A stretch of 64,000 nt of DNA from VBWE01 sp943372645. GTDB taxonomy: Bacteria; Bacteroidota; Bacteroidia; Palsa-965. Location: NCBI GenBank assembly GCA_943372645.1, contig CALRZN010000004.1, forward strand, positions 248,001-312,000, written 5' to 3'. A program made the position numbers and the translations under genes. Shown here one piece after another: positions 43,219-52,354 of this stretch; position 1 is the first letter of the stretch, and each line of letters begins with the position of its first letter. The notes under the pieces were generated by a model. That model was not told the origin of the DNA. It did no database searches and was given only the letters and a program-made list of their open reading frames with translations.

Positions 43219-44253
43219 ATGTATAAGCTGATACGGCCGCTCCTTTTTCTTGTCGATCCTGAAAAAATCCACCACCTCGTTTTCCGGTTCCTGAAATTCG
43301 TTTTCCGTATTCCGGGCGTTGCCGGGATGATGCGGGGCATTTACCAGGTGAATGACAAACGCCTTGAACGCACCGTGTTCGGCATTACGTTTCCGAACCC
43401 GGTAGGACTTGCGGCCGGGTTTGACAAAGATGCCAAACTGTATGATGAACTGGGTGCGCTCGGTTTCGGTTTTATCGAAATCGGCACGGTTACGCCCAAA
43501 GCACAGCCCGGCAACGACAAGCCGCGCATGTTCCGCCTTCCGGCCGATTCAGGACTCATCAACCGCATGGGTTTTAACAACGAAGGCGCCGATGCTGCTG
43601 CACTGCGGCTTGCCAAACGGAAAACCCGCGTGGTAATCGGTGGCAACATCGGTAAAAACAAAATCACCGCAAACGAAGACGCAGTAAGCGATTACGAATA
43701 CTGTTTTGATGCGTTACATGATGTGGTGGATTATTTTGTGGTGAATGTAAGCTCGCCCAACACGCCCGGCCTGCGCGCCCTGCAGGAAAAAGAACCGCTG
43801 CAGCAATTGCTGGTTCACCTGAAAAAAAGAAACAGCACAAAAAAAGTTCCGAAACCGATATTGCTGAAAATTGCGCCCGACCTGACGAACGAACAACTGG
43901 ATGATATAATTGAAATCGTGCGCAACTCGGGCATTGATGGCGTGATTGCCACCAACACCACCATTTCGCGCGAAAATCTGGTAACACCGAAAGCCGATGT
44001 GGAACGTTTCGGTGCTGGCGGACTGAGCGGCAAACCGCTTACCAAACGTGCTACTGAAGTGATTCGCTACCTCTGCGAAAAATCAGGCAACGCGTTCCCG
44101 GTAATTGCTGTGGGCGGCATTCACAGCGCGGCCGACGCCATTGAAAAACTGGATGCCGGCGCTTCGCTGGTGCAACTGTACACCGGTTTTATTTACGAAG
44201 GTCCTTCGCTTGCCAAACGCATCAACAAAGCCATCCTGGAGAAAAAAGCATGA
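43219..44253 (+). CDS. pyrD: Dihydroorotate dehydrogenase (quinone), class 2
   Basis: 344 residues from ATG 43219 (an in-frame TTG 9 nt earlier is inferior). The N-terminal helices (MYKLIRPLLFLVDPEKIHHL) form the membrane-associated quinone tunnel that defines class 2. FMN and substrate motifs are PVGLAAGFDKDAKL, FGFIEIGTVTPKAQPGN, NRMGFNNEGAD, NVSSPNTPGLRALQ (about 176-189, with the catalytic serine) and ATNTTISRE. It oxidises dihydroorotate to orotate in pyrimidine synthesis, passing electrons to quinone. First gene of a likely operon; its stop overlaps the mvaB start (ATGA). Confidence 0.95.
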   Translation: MYKLIRPLLFLVDPEKIHHLVFRFLKFVFRIPGVAGMMRGIYQVNDKRLERTVFGITFPNPVGLAAGFDKDAKLYDELGALGFGFIEIGTVTPKAQPGNDKPRMFRLPADSGLINRMGFNNEGADAAALRLAKRKTRVVIGGNIGKNKITANEDAVSDYEYCFDALHDVVDYFVVNVSSPNTPGLRALQEKEPLQQLLVHLKKRNSTKKVPKPILLKIAPDLTNEQLDDIIEIVRNSGIDGVIATNTTISRENLVTPKADVERFGAGGLSGKPLTKRATEVIRYLCEKSGNAFPVIAVGGIHSAADAIEKLDAGASLVQLYTGFIYEGPSLAKRINKAILEKKA

Positions 44254-45119
44254 ACAACACCAACGCACTGCAGCTGATCGAATGCCCGCGCGATGCGATA
44301 CAGGGCCTGCACGATTTTATCCCGACTGAAAAAAAGATAACATACATCAACAGCCTGCTCACCTGCGGATTTGATACCATTGACTTTGGCAGTTTTGTTT
44401 CGCCGAAAGCCATTCCGCAGCTACGCGATACCGCCGAGGTGCTGAACGGCTTGCAGCTAACTGCCGCCAGTCCCAAACTGCTGGCCATCATCGCCAACGT
44501 TCGCGGTGCCGAAGATGCGGTAAAGTTTGACGAGATCATGTACCTTGGTTACCCGTTTTCCATTTCCGAAACCTTTCAGCAGCGTAATACGAACGCATCC
44601 ATCAGTGAATCGCTGGTGCGCGTGGAAGAAATTCAGAAACTGTGTTTACAACATAACAAGCAGTTGGTCGTTTACATCAGCATGGCATTCGGCAATCCGT
44701 ATGGTGATGCGTGGAGCAGCGAGGTAGCGATAAACTGGACCAAACGACTGGCAGGTATGGGCATCCGCATTATTGCGCTGGCCGATACCACGGGCGTATC
44801 GAACCCGGAAAATATCAGCTACCTGTTTTCGAACCTCATCCCGGAATTTCCGGACATCACCATCGGCGCACACCTGCACACCACGCCCGACACGTGGAAC
44901 GAAAAAATGGAAGCGGCCTGGAACAGCGGCTGCCGCCGTTTCGACCACGCGGTAAAAGGATTTGGCGGTTGCCCCATGGCGGCTGACGATCTTACCGGCA
45001 ATATGGCGACGGAAAATGTGCTGGCGTTTTTGCGCAATAAAGAAATTGAAACCGGGATAAACAACGAAGCATTCGCGCAGGCCATGCAGCTTGCCGTTGC
45101 CACGTTCCCGGCACACTAA
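44250..45119 (+). CDS. mvaB: Hydroxymethylglutaryl-CoA lyase
   Basis: 289 residues forming one TIM-barrel domain of the HMGL/isopropylmalate-synthase family. CPRDAIQGLHDFIPTEKKI near the start replaces the usual PRDGLQ, HLHTTPDTWNEK (about 208-219) supplies metal-binding histidines, and GGCPMAADDLTGNMATE (about 240-256) holds the active-site cysteine loop. It cleaves HMG-CoA to acetyl-CoA and acetoacetate in leucine breakdown. Distinguished from IPMS by its short length. Sits between pyrD and asnB. Confidence 0.9.
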   Translation: MNNTNALQLIECPRDAIQGLHDFIPTEKKITYINSLLTCGFDTIDFGSFVSPKAIPQLRDTAEVLNGLQLTAASPKLLAIIANVRGAEDAVKFDEIMYLGYPFSISETFQQRNTNASISESLVRVEEIQKLCLQHNKQLVVYISMAFGNPYGDAWSSEVAINWTKRLAGMGIRIIALADTTGVSNPENISYLFSNLIPEFPDITIGAHLHTTPDTWNEKMEAAWNSGCRRFDHAVKGFGGCPMAADDLTGNMATENVLAFLRNKEIETGINNEAFAQAMQLAVATFPAH

Positions 45120-45131
45120 TACGAACACACC

Positions 45132-47141
45132 ATGTGTGGCATTTCCGGTATTGTGAATTTATCGGGCAGCGAAATGCATCTGCCCTCCATCCTGCTCGGG
45201 ATGCACAATGCCATGCAGCACCGCGGTCCGGACGGCGAAGGATTCGTTTTTGCTGACGCTGCCGGAAACTGTGCCGCACTTTTTTCCGACAACACCGCTG
45301 AACAGAATAAAAACCAGCGCCTGCCCTGGTCACCAAACCGCCACCTGCGCAACTACCAGGAAAACGCCGTGGTGGGTCTCGGGCAGCGCCGCCTCAGTAT
45401 TGTGGATCTTTCGGTGGGCGGACATCAGCCGCAATGCACACCCGATGGCCGGTACTGGATTACGTACAACGGCGAAATCTACAACTACATTGAGCTGCGG
45501 AACGAACTGGAACAACATGGTTTTAAATTTCTCACCGGCAGCGATACGGAAGTGATTCTGAATGCGTATCTGCACTGGGGCGAAGCGTGTATGCACCAGT
45601 TCAATGGCATGTGGGCGTTTGTGATATACGACAATCAAACACAACGCCTGTTTGGTTCGCGCGACCGGTTCGGGGTGAAACCGTTTTATTATTACCTCGA
45701 TAATTTTCATTTCAGTTTTGCCTCGGAGCAGCGCGCACTGCGCACCAATCCGCTCATACAGACCGGGCTGAATCACGATGCCGTAGCGGATTATTTTATT
45801 GCCGGGGAAATAGAACTGGAACCGGAAAGTTTTTTCAAAAACATCATCGAACTTTTTCCGGCACACGCCTTTGAACTGGATGTGCGCAGCGGCGCATTCC
45901 GCACCTGGAAGTATTACGAGCTGCCGGTGAACAATGCGTTTGAAGTGTTTGATGAAACGAAATTCAACGACTACAGCGAAAAAATACACGAGCTGCTCGG
46001 TAACGCCGTGCGCCTGCGCCTGCGTTCGGATGTGCCCGTGGGTTCGTGCCTGAGCGGGGGCATTGACAGTTCGGCCATTGCGGGACTGATTAAAGCGCAG
46101 GTGGGCAACGATGCGAAAGCAAACATCGGCGAACGTTTGAAATTATTTACCGCCGCGTTTGATGATGCCGCCATTGATGAACGCCGCTGGGCGAAAGAAG
46201 TGGTGAACAACACCGGTGCGGAATGGTTTACCGTAACGCCCACCGCTACTGACCTGCAGCGCGACCTGGAAGAATTGGTGTATGCGCAGGATGTACCGAT
46301 ATGGAGTACGAGTACGTATGCACAACACCGCGTGATGAAACTCGTGCGCGACAGCGGCATACGCGTGGTACTCGACGGGCAGGGCGGCGATGAATTGTTT
46401 GCGGGATATCATCCGTATTATATTTTCCAGTGGAACGACCTGCGCCGCAACGGCCGCTACAGCGATGTGTTACGCGAACTGCGCCACTATGGCGGTATTC
46501 CGAAAGGCATGAAGTACTGGGCGCGGGAGAATTTCAAACAGCGCACGTTTTACAATTTCGGGCCGGAGCGGCAGGTGCAGATTTTGAAACGGTATTTTAA
46601 TGATATTGAAATGCTGCACCCCGATCTCATTTCCAATTTCATCAAACGTCGCGCACAGAAAACCGAAAAAGCAGCCGATACCTTAAACGATGCACTGTAC
46701 CGCGAGTTCGTGCATACGCGCCTGAAAGGGTACCTGAAATGCGAAGACCGGTGCAGCATGTTTCACTCCGTGGAATCGCGCACGCCGTTTGCGGATGATT
46801 ACAAGCTGATTGAATTTGTATTCAGCATTCCCGGCAATTACAAAATACACAACGGCATTACCAAAGCCCTGCTGCGCAAAGCCGCCGCGCCCTACCTGCC
46901 GCCTGCCATCGCACAGCGCAAAGACAAAATGGGATACGCCACACCAAACAATGCGTGGATTACACAGCTGAAAGGCGACTGGAAGTTTTTAATCAGCAGC
47001 CAGGATTTCGGCGGTATTCTCGACAAAGAAAAACTGCTCGCCAATTACGATGCGTTTTTTGATGTGGCCGGTAAGCCGGAAAACGGGCGCACGTTTAAGT
47101 TTATCGCTTTTGCGGCGTGGATGAAGGTGAATGGGTTGTAG
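45132..47141 (+). CDS. asnB: Asparagine synthase (glutamine-hydrolysing)
   Basis: 669 residues. The N-terminal glutaminase domain starts with MCGISGIVN, so C2 becomes the nucleophile after Met removal. Glutamine-site motifs are NAMQHRGPDGEG, LGQRRLSIVDLS, ITYNGEIYNY and GSDTEVIL. The synthase domain has the PP-loop SGGIDSSAIAG at about 308-318 and LDGQGGDELFAGYHPYY. The protein ends with KFIAFAAWMKVNGL. It makes asparagine from aspartate with ATP and glutamine ammonia. Length fits the long AsnB group. The 135-bp stretch after the stop has a hairpin. Confidence 0.94.
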   Translation: MCGISGIVNLSGSEMHLPSILLGMHNAMQHRGPDGEGFVFADAAGNCAALFSDNTAEQNKNQRLPWSPNRHLRNYQENAVVGLGQRRLSIVDLSVGGHQPQCTPDGRYWITYNGEIYNYIELRNELEQHGFKFLTGSDTEVILNAYLHWGEACMHQFNGMWAFVIYDNQTQRLFGSRDRFGVKPFYYYLDNFHFSFASEQRALRTNPLIQTGLNHDAVADYFIAGEIELEPESFFKNIIELFPAHAFELDVRSGAFRTWKYYELPVNNAFEVFDETKFNDYSEKIHELLGNAVRLRLRSDVPVGSCLSGGIDSSAIAGLIKAQVGNDAKANIGERLKLFTAAFDDAAIDERRWAKEVVNNTGAEWFTVTPTATDLQRDLEELVYAQDVPIWSTSTYAQHRVMKLVRDSGIRVVLDGQGGDELFAGYHPYYIFQWNDLRRNGRYSDVLRELRHYGGIPKGMKYWARENFKQRTFYNFGPERQVQILKRYFNDIEMLHPDLISNFIKRRAQKTEKAADTLNDALYREFVHTRLKGYLKCEDRCSMFHSVESRTPFADDYKLIEFVFSIPGNYKIHNGITKALLRKAAAPYLPPAIAQRKDKMGYATPNNAWITQLKGDWKFLISSQDFGGILDKEKLLANYDAFFDVAGKPENGRTFKFIAFAAWMKVNGL

Positions 47142-47192
47142 TTCCCGTAATTTTTCAACCGCAATGTCTCCCTCACACCTACCACACACCAC

Positions 47193-47233
47193 AATGTTCT
47201 GCGCAATGTCACGCAAAAGCATTGCGAAACATT
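47193..47233. terminator. Hairpin between convergent asnB and the 47276 gene
   Basis: Arms 47193-47208 (AATGTTctgCGCAATG) and 47220-47233 (CATTGCGaaACATT) pair with a small bulge. No clear T-run follows on either side, so termination is only likely. Confidence 0.5.
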
Positions 47234-47275
47234 GCAGTTAAGTGCCAACGGGCAGTTCTATGAACATAAAATCAG

Positions 47276-47818
47276 CTACTTCATTTTAGCGAAAGAAGCT
47301 TCTGTAATCCCGCGCCGCACATCAATCATCCCATACCCCGGCATTTCCCAGCGCGCGGCCGTGTGTGCAAGCTGATAAGCATGAAGTAATAAGTTCTTCT
47401 CCGCCAGGATGCGCAGCAAATCAAACACAAAATCGCAGGTTGATAATTGCGGATCGTAAATGTGGGCAAGCACATCGCGGATGGGCGAAACGCAGGTGTG
47501 TTCGTTATCACCGAGTGCGGGATAGGCGCTGAATTTTTCGTGAAGCAGTTGCTGCATTTGTTCCTGTTGCAAACCGCGGGGCCAGGCAAGTTGTACAAAT
47601 ACGGATGGAATATTTTTCCGCCGCAGCGATTGCAGCAGGCGTTCTGCATCCGCACCGCTGGTTGGGCCTTTTACATCCAGCGTGTACCAGTTGTTCCCGG
47701 CAACGAGGCCGAGGTGCGGCGGCGTTTTATCGGTTTTCAGTAAGGCAAGGTATAATCCATCCGGTAACTCTTCCGGCAGGGGCAACAGGTGTTCAAAAAC
47801 AAAAACGGGAATGCTCAT
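47276..47818 (-). CDS. Protein of unknown function
   Basis: 180 residues, ATGA-type overlap with the upstream membrane-protein gene, so last of a four-gene operon (49658-50377, dapF, 47815-48879, this gene). There is no signal peptide or membrane segment. The sequence starts with PVFVFEHLLPLPEELPDG and has a helical C-terminal half (FVFDLLRILAEKNLLLHAYQ). No family is recognised. Confidence 0.65.
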   Translation of the reverse strand: MSIPVFVFEHLLPLPEELPDGLYLALLKTDKTPPHLGLVAGNNWYTLDVKGPTSGADAERLLQSLRRKNIPSVFVQLAWPRGLQQEQMQQLLHEKFSAYPALGDNEHTCVSPIRDVLAHIYDPQLSTCDFVFDLLRILAEKNLLLHAYQLAHTAARWEMPGYGMIDVRRGITEASFAKMK

Positions 47819-48879
47819 TTGTTCTTTTTACCGCGCTGTTGTTGTCCGCCCGAAACCGCCATTTTACCGGCTGCAGGTTTTCCACTCATAATGCTTTTGA
47901 TTTCTGTAAACGTACCCACAATGGAAATGCCGTTGAGCGGAAACTCAAGAAACACGTGCATGAAACTGAGGCAGAACAGGTAATCAAAACCCAGTTTGTA
48001 ATCGTACGCATACAGGCCGATAGCTACAAACCACAGCACCACAATGGCCGCAAGCCGTTTTTTCGAAACGCGGTGCCAGCCGATAACCGATGTTTTTGAA
48101 AACCAGTTGAGGTAATGATAGGTGTAAGCAAACGCAATAAAGCGCATGATGATGAGCCCCCACTCGGAACGGAAAACGAGTTCTGTATTCGATTTCGCTT
48201 CCGGGTCAATCAATCCGAACACATCCATGGTTTGCAGGTTCAGGGTGGAAAAATAGGTATAGGAATTCACCGTGTAATCATGCAGGTGATACGCCCCGGG
48301 GCGGATGAACAGGAACAGCAGCGGGCAGATGATGAATACGATCATGGAAAGGTAGCCGCTGCGGCTGCGCGATTTGAGCGCCCCGAACAGCATGAAGAAA
48401 CCGGTGAAAACAAACACATGGATAACCGTGGGCAGAAAAACCGTGAACAGCACCCACTTGCTGTTTGCAAACGTCGCCAGGATGACAATGCCCAGAAAAC
48501 CAAGCAGGCGGTGAAATACATTTTTGGCAAAAGCCATGAGCAGGCCGCCGGCAAAAGCAATAACGATAGTAATGGCCATGAGGTCATAACGCATCGGTGT
48601 ATCATCCGGAAAAACAGAATCTTTGATGGCATACGAAAGCAGGAAAAGCACCACGGCTAAGGAACCAAGCAGCACAAAATCGTATTTGCCCTTCGTAAAA
48701 TATTTGCGTTCGTGCAGCCACGAAATCTCCGTAAGGTAATGCGCCGGCCCGAGTATGGCATACGCGAACAGGAACAGTTCGAACGGAATAATAAATGCAA
48801 CAATACACGATAGAATAAGCAGCCCGATGTTCAGGTAGTTGATGCGGTCGGCATTGGCAATGCTGTCAACTGGTTTCAT
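47815..48879 (-). CDS. Polytopic membrane protein of unknown function
   Basis: 354 residues with nine or ten hydrophobic segments, the first at about 15-35 and others through about 320. The recognisable part GPAHYLTEISWLHERKYF, with a cytoplasmic basic loop, is conserved in my memory among Bacteroidota membrane proteins without known role. The C-terminus is Lys/Gly/Gln-rich. It overlaps dapF (48876) by 4 nt on one side and the 47276 gene by 4 nt on the other, an operon with translational coupling. Confidence 0.75.
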   Translation of the reverse strand: MKPVDSIANADRINYLNIGLLILSCIVAFIIPFELFLFAYAILGPAHYLTEISWLHERKYFTKGKYDFVLLGSLAVVLFLLSYAIKDSVFPDDTPMRYDLMAITIVIAFAGGLLMAFAKNVFHRLLGFLGIVILATFANSKWVLFTVFLPTVIHVFVFTGFFMLFGALKSRSRSGYLSMIVFIICPLLFLFIRPGAYHLHDYTVNSYTYFSTLNLQTMDVFGLIDPEAKSNTELVFRSEWGLIIMRFIAFAYTYHYLNWFSKTSVIGWHRVSKKRLAAIVVLWFVAIGLYAYDYKLGFDYLFCLSFMHVFLEFPLNGISIVGTFTEIKSIMSGKPAAGKMAVSGGQQQRGKKNK

Positions 48880-49658
48880 AATGCAATTTCTCCTTTATAA
48901 ACAAATCGTGCTTCTCCTTCAAGCCAGATGTCTGTGAACGATTGCGGCCCCTGCTGTGTAAAATACACCTGCAGTGTTCCGCCCCGTGCTTCAATGGTGC
49001 AGCGGCCTTCGCCGGCCATACCTTTCAGCGCAGCGGTAAGTGCAACTGCCGTTATGCCGGTACCGCAGGCCAGTGTTTCATCTTCCACCCCGCGTTCGTA
49101 GGTGCGGATGAACAAACGGCCGTCGCGGTGTTCAACAAAGTTCACATTGGTTCCTTCGGCAGCAAAACGGGCATTGTAACGGATGGCTTTCCCGGCACTG
49201 TACACATCAAGTGCATCTAAGTTCATTACATACTGCACAAAATGCGGTGAGCCGGTATTGAGGTAATAATAATCGTCACCGGTTTCAATGGCGGTAACGT
49301 CGTTCATTTTCAGTTTGATGGTTCCGTCGTTCAGCACGGCATCGTGCGGACCATCCACCGCCAGGAAATGCGTTTGTGTTCCGCGCAGCAGCCCGTTATC
49401 GGCCGCAAAACGGGTTATGCAGCGCCCGCCGTTTCCGCACATGGAACCAATGCGTCCGTCCGCATTAAAATAGACCATTTCGAAATCGAAATCTGCTTTA
49501 TCGCGCAGCAGCATCAGGCCGTCGGCACCGATACCGAAACGGCGGTCGCACAGTTTTGCAACCAGCGCCTGGTCGTTTTCCGGGAATGTATGGCTTCGGT
49601 CATCGATCAGAATAAAATCGTTCCCTGCTCCCTGGTATTTCTGAAATTCAAATTTCAT
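48876..49658 (-). CDS. dapF: Diaminopimelate epimerase
   Basis: 260 residues. The two half-barrels of the DapF fold each supply a catalytic cysteine: MCGNGGRCITRFA (about 73-85) and ETLACGTGITAV (about 193-204). The N-terminus FQKYQGAGNDFILIDDRSH is typical. It interconverts LL- and meso-diaminopimelate for lysine and peptidoglycan. The gene shares 1 nt with the upstream membrane-protein gene and 4 nt with the downstream one. Confidence 0.95.
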   Translation of the reverse strand: MKFEFQKYQGAGNDFILIDDRSHTFPENDQALVAKLCDRRFGIGADGLMLLRDKADFDFEMVYFNADGRIGSMCGNGGRCITRFAADNGLLRGTQTHFLAVDGPHDAVLNDGTIKLKMNDVTAIETGDDYYYLNTGSPHFVQYVMNLDALDVYSAGKAIRYNARFAAEGTNVNFVEHRDGRLFIRTYERGVEDETLACGTGITAVALTAALKGMAGEGRCTIEARGGTLQVYFTQQGPQSFTDIWLEGEARFVYKGEIAL

Positions 49659-50377
49659 CAGCGGTTCAGTCGGGCCAGCAGTGTGGCATCATTAATCCGT
49701 TCGGGTTGCCGGAAATCACTGGTAAAATCGAGACGGAAAACACCGCTGCGGTTTTTCATATAAATCACCTCGTCCAGTTTATAAAGTTGCAGATCGTCTG
49801 CCGGTTCCGAACCAAACAGCACGAGTTTGCTTTTGCTCATTTTGTATCCGCGGTAATTAAGCGGCGAACGCCAGAACTCCACCTGCAGGTTTTTCACCGG
49901 TACTTCACGTATGCCGCTCAGTTTTTGCAGTGCGGTATCCGTTTCGGTTTTGTTCAGTTCCACAATTCCGGCAGCGCGTTGGCCTAGGAGCTCATCCTTG
50001 CGCACCACAATTTCGTCTGACGGGTTCGGTTCGTAATCCGCAGCAGGTCCGCCGAGTGAATCGTAAACAATTGTGTCGGTTGGGTTGTTTCCCGCATATA
50101 CCGAATCGCGGGTGTTGCTTTTGGTAACGGCGTCGGTATAGTTCTTTGTTTTCTTCTGGTCTTTTTCAGGCTTATCAGCAACGAGGGGTTCGCTGAAAAC
50201 GGTGCTGTCTTTTTCGCCGGTAAATGTTTTGCCGAACTGTTTTACATATTCGTCCAGCTTGAGCAAAAAGAAACCGCCGCCCAGCACAAGACCGGAAAGC
50301 AGGCCGAGAAAAAACACCTGCAATTTGTCACGAAACGACCGGAAGCGGCTTCTGGTATGGAGTGGATTTTCTGACAT
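49658..50377 (-). CDS. Membrane-anchored protein of unknown function
   Basis: 239 residues. A single membrane segment at about 20-40 (VFFLGLLSGLVLGGGFFLL) follows a basic N-terminus, so the rest faces the periplasm. The middle is Lys/Asp/Thr-rich and disordered; the C-terminal part (about 130-239) has alternating strands (KLVLFGSEPADDLQLYKLDE). It is the first gene of the dapF operon and overlaps dapF by one base. Function unknown. Confidence 0.65.
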   Translation of the reverse strand: MSENPLHTRSRFRSFRDKLQVFFLGLLSGLVLGGGFFLLKLDEYVKQFGKTFTGEKDSTVFSEPLVADKPEKDQKKTKNYTDAVTKSNTRDSVYAGNNPTDTIVYDSLGGPAADYEPNPSDEIVVRKDELLGQRAAGIVELNKTETDTALQKLSGIREVPVKNLQVEFWRSPLNYRGYKMSKSKLVLFGSEPADDLQLYKLDEVIYMKNRSGVFRLDFTSDFRQPERINDATLLARLNR

Positions 50378-50509
50378 GTTTTCAGTACCTGTTTGTTGCC
50401 CGGTTAAATATTGTTAATCACCCGCGACAAACATACTAAAGGTATAAATTTTGTGTTTGATTTGGTGCAAATTTACACCACATTATTCAACCTTTAACAA
50501 TATAAAATT

Positions 50510-51973
50510 ATGAAACGCATTCTGGGCACATTTTTCATTGCAGTTGCCGGTGGTGCTGTGGCATTGGGTATTCAGCACTTCCTGAACAACAACACCGTAA
50601 CAGAAACGGCCGTAAGCCAGATTCACCAGTCAGCGCCGGTAAAAGTGGCCGGTTTTGCCGCCCCTCCCGCGGCACTTCCCGATTTCCGCGAAGCGGCTGA
50701 TGCAACGGTTCATGCGGTGGTACACGTTAAAACAAAATATACGCGACAGGCCACGGGGTACTCCGGCGACCCGTTCCAGGACTGGTTTTTCGGCGGTGGT
50801 GTTCCCCAGCAGCGGCAGCAGGAAGCCAGCGGTTCGGGCGTAATTATTACAAACGATGGTTATATTGTTACCAACAACCACGTGGTTGACGGTGCCGACC
50901 AGGTAGAAATTACGTTGAACGATAAACGCACCTATTCCGCCAAAGTGATTGGCACCGACCCGTCAACCGATCTCGCCCTGCTGAAAGTGGAAGAAAAGAA
51001 CCTGCCGTTTATCAGTTACGGCAACTCCGACCAGGTGCGCGTGGGCGAATGGGTACTCGCGGTGGGCAATCCGTTTAACCTCACATCAACAGTAACCGCC
51101 GGTATTGTAAGCGCCAAAGGCCGGAACATCAACATTATAGAAAGCAATCCGGACAAAGGTCAGAACCCGATCGAGTCGTTTATACAGACCGATGCGGCCG
51201 TAAATCCGGGCAACAGCGGGGGCGCGCTGGTAAATACGAACGGCGACCTGGTAGGTATCAACACCGCCATTGCTTCGCAAACCGGTTCGTATTCCGGCTA
51301 CTCGTTTGCCATCCCGGTAAACATTGTGCGCAAAGTAATGGCCGATCTTGTTGAATTCGGGAAGGTGCAGCGCGGTTATCTCGGCGTAAGCATACGCGAT
51401 ATTGACGCCAACTTAGCCAAAGAAAAGAACTTAGAGAAAATCAAGGGCGTATATATTGGCGGAACCATTGAAGGTGGCGCTGCTGCTGCTGCCGGGCTGA
51501 AAGAAGGCGATGTGATTACCCGCGTGGGTACCACCGAAGTAAACAATACACCTGAACTGCAGGAACAGATCGGCCGGTTCCGTCCCGGTGATAAAGTAAT
51601 GCTGGGTGTGCTGCGCGGCGGAAAAGAAACCGAAGTTGCCGTGGTGCTGAAAAACGAAAACGGATCAACCAAAATGCGCGACAAGGTGGAAACATCGGAA
51701 ACGCTGGAAACACTGGGTGCCGCATTCAGCACCGTGGGTGCCGATGATATGAAACGACTCGGCATTGAAAACGGGCTGGAAATTACCACGCTGAAGCCCG
51801 GCAAACTGCGCAGCGCTGGTATCCGCGAAGGATTTATCATTACAACCATTGACAAAAAGAAAATCAAAACGCTGCAGGAACTGCGCGATGCACTCGAAAA
51901 CAAAAAAGGAGGTGTGTTAATCGAAGGGGTGTATCAAAACGGTATGCGCGCTTATTATGCATTTGGTATGTAA
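50510..51973 (+). CDS. Do-family (DegP/HtrA) periplasmic serine protease
   Basis: 487 residues with an N-terminal signal anchor (residues 1-20). The catalytic triad is visible: H124 in NNHVVDGA, D154 in STDLALLKV, and S236 in NPGNSGGALVN. Two PDZ domains follow, about 280-375 (RGYLGVSIRDID, GDVITRVGTTEVNNTPELQE) and 400-487 (LGIENGLEITTLKPGKLRSA). It degrades or refolds misfolded envelope proteins. The leader just after the signal contains Ala/Pro-rich linker. Followed by a hairpin terminator at 51984-52023. No clear promoter was found upstream. Confidence 0.95.
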   Translation: MKRILGTFFIAVAGGAVALGIQHFLNNNTVTETAVSQIHQSAPVKVAGFAAPPAALPDFREAADATVHAVVHVKTKYTRQATGYSGDPFQDWFFGGGVPQQRQQEASGSGVIITNDGYIVTNNHVVDGADQVEITLNDKRTYSAKVIGTDPSTDLALLKVEEKNLPFISYGNSDQVRVGEWVLAVGNPFNLTSTVTAGIVSAKGRNINIIESNPDKGQNPIESFIQTDAAVNPGNSGGALVNTNGDLVGINTAIASQTGSYSGYSFAIPVNIVRKVMADLVEFGKVQRGYLGVSIRDIDANLAKEKNLEKIKGVYIGGTIEGGAAAAAGLKEGDVITRVGTTEVNNTPELQEQIGRFRPGDKVMLGVLRGGKETEVAVVLKNENGSTKMRDKVETSETLETLGAAFSTVGADDMKRLGIENGLEITTLKPGKLRSAGIREGFIITTIDKKKIKTLQELRDALENKKGGVLIEGVYQNGMRAYYAFGM

Positions 51974-51983
51974 AAACTTTTTT

Positions 51984-52023
51984 CATCAGGCACCCGGAGG
52001 GTAGCGACTCCGGATGCCTGGTG
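51984..52023 (+). terminator. Hairpin terminator after the HtrA gene
   Basis: Stem CATCAGGCACCCGGAG / CTCCGGATGCCTGGTG (16 bp, two G-T type pairs) with an 8-nt loop, 10 nt after the stop. The following DNA has only a short T-run (ATTTT). Confidence 0.75.
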
Positions 52024-52037
52024 ACATTTTAAAAATG

Positions 52038-52141
52038 AAAACCTATTTATTACCGATTTACGTTCATATACCTGTACAAACCGAACATTTACCGACTTAT
52101 TCCCCGGTGAGGACAATAAAAACCTGTATATTAACGACTTA
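52038..52141 (+). repeat. Degenerate direct repeats upstream of the sigma factor gene
   Basis: 52038-52060 and 52119-52141 agree at 19 of 23 positions (AAAACCT then TATTA-CGA-TTA). A shorter related copy, TACCGACTTA, lies between them at 52090-52099. The units start about 40 nt apart, 130-240 nt before the -7 element of rpoD. They could be sites for a regulator; the rest of the 381-bp region is AT-rich and has no gene. Confidence 0.4.
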
Positions 52142-52251
52142 ATAGAAATGAGCAATCTATTAACAGTAACAAAACACAAGGCGATCCAAAACAGTTAACA
52201 GAACAAAACCAACCTTTAAGCGTTTATTAAGTGCCGTCTGTCGTTAATTCC

Positions 52252-52282
52252 TTGCCTTTGAATCGCGAAAGGCGTACTTTTG
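52252..52282 (+). promoter_or_regulatory. Promoter of the primary sigma factor gene
   Basis: TACTTTTG at 52275-52282 matches TAnnTTTG; TTG at 52252-52254 lies 20 nt upstream. The leader to the start codon is 72 nt and contains CGGAGG at 52310-52315, too far from the ATG to be a ribosome binding site; CCAGGA lies just before the ATG. Confidence 0.5.
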
Positions 52283-52354
52283 CCGGACTTTTTAAATTGC
52301 AATTTTAACGGAGGGTAAACGTTCTAATAAGGACATCTTAAATCTGAACCAGGA

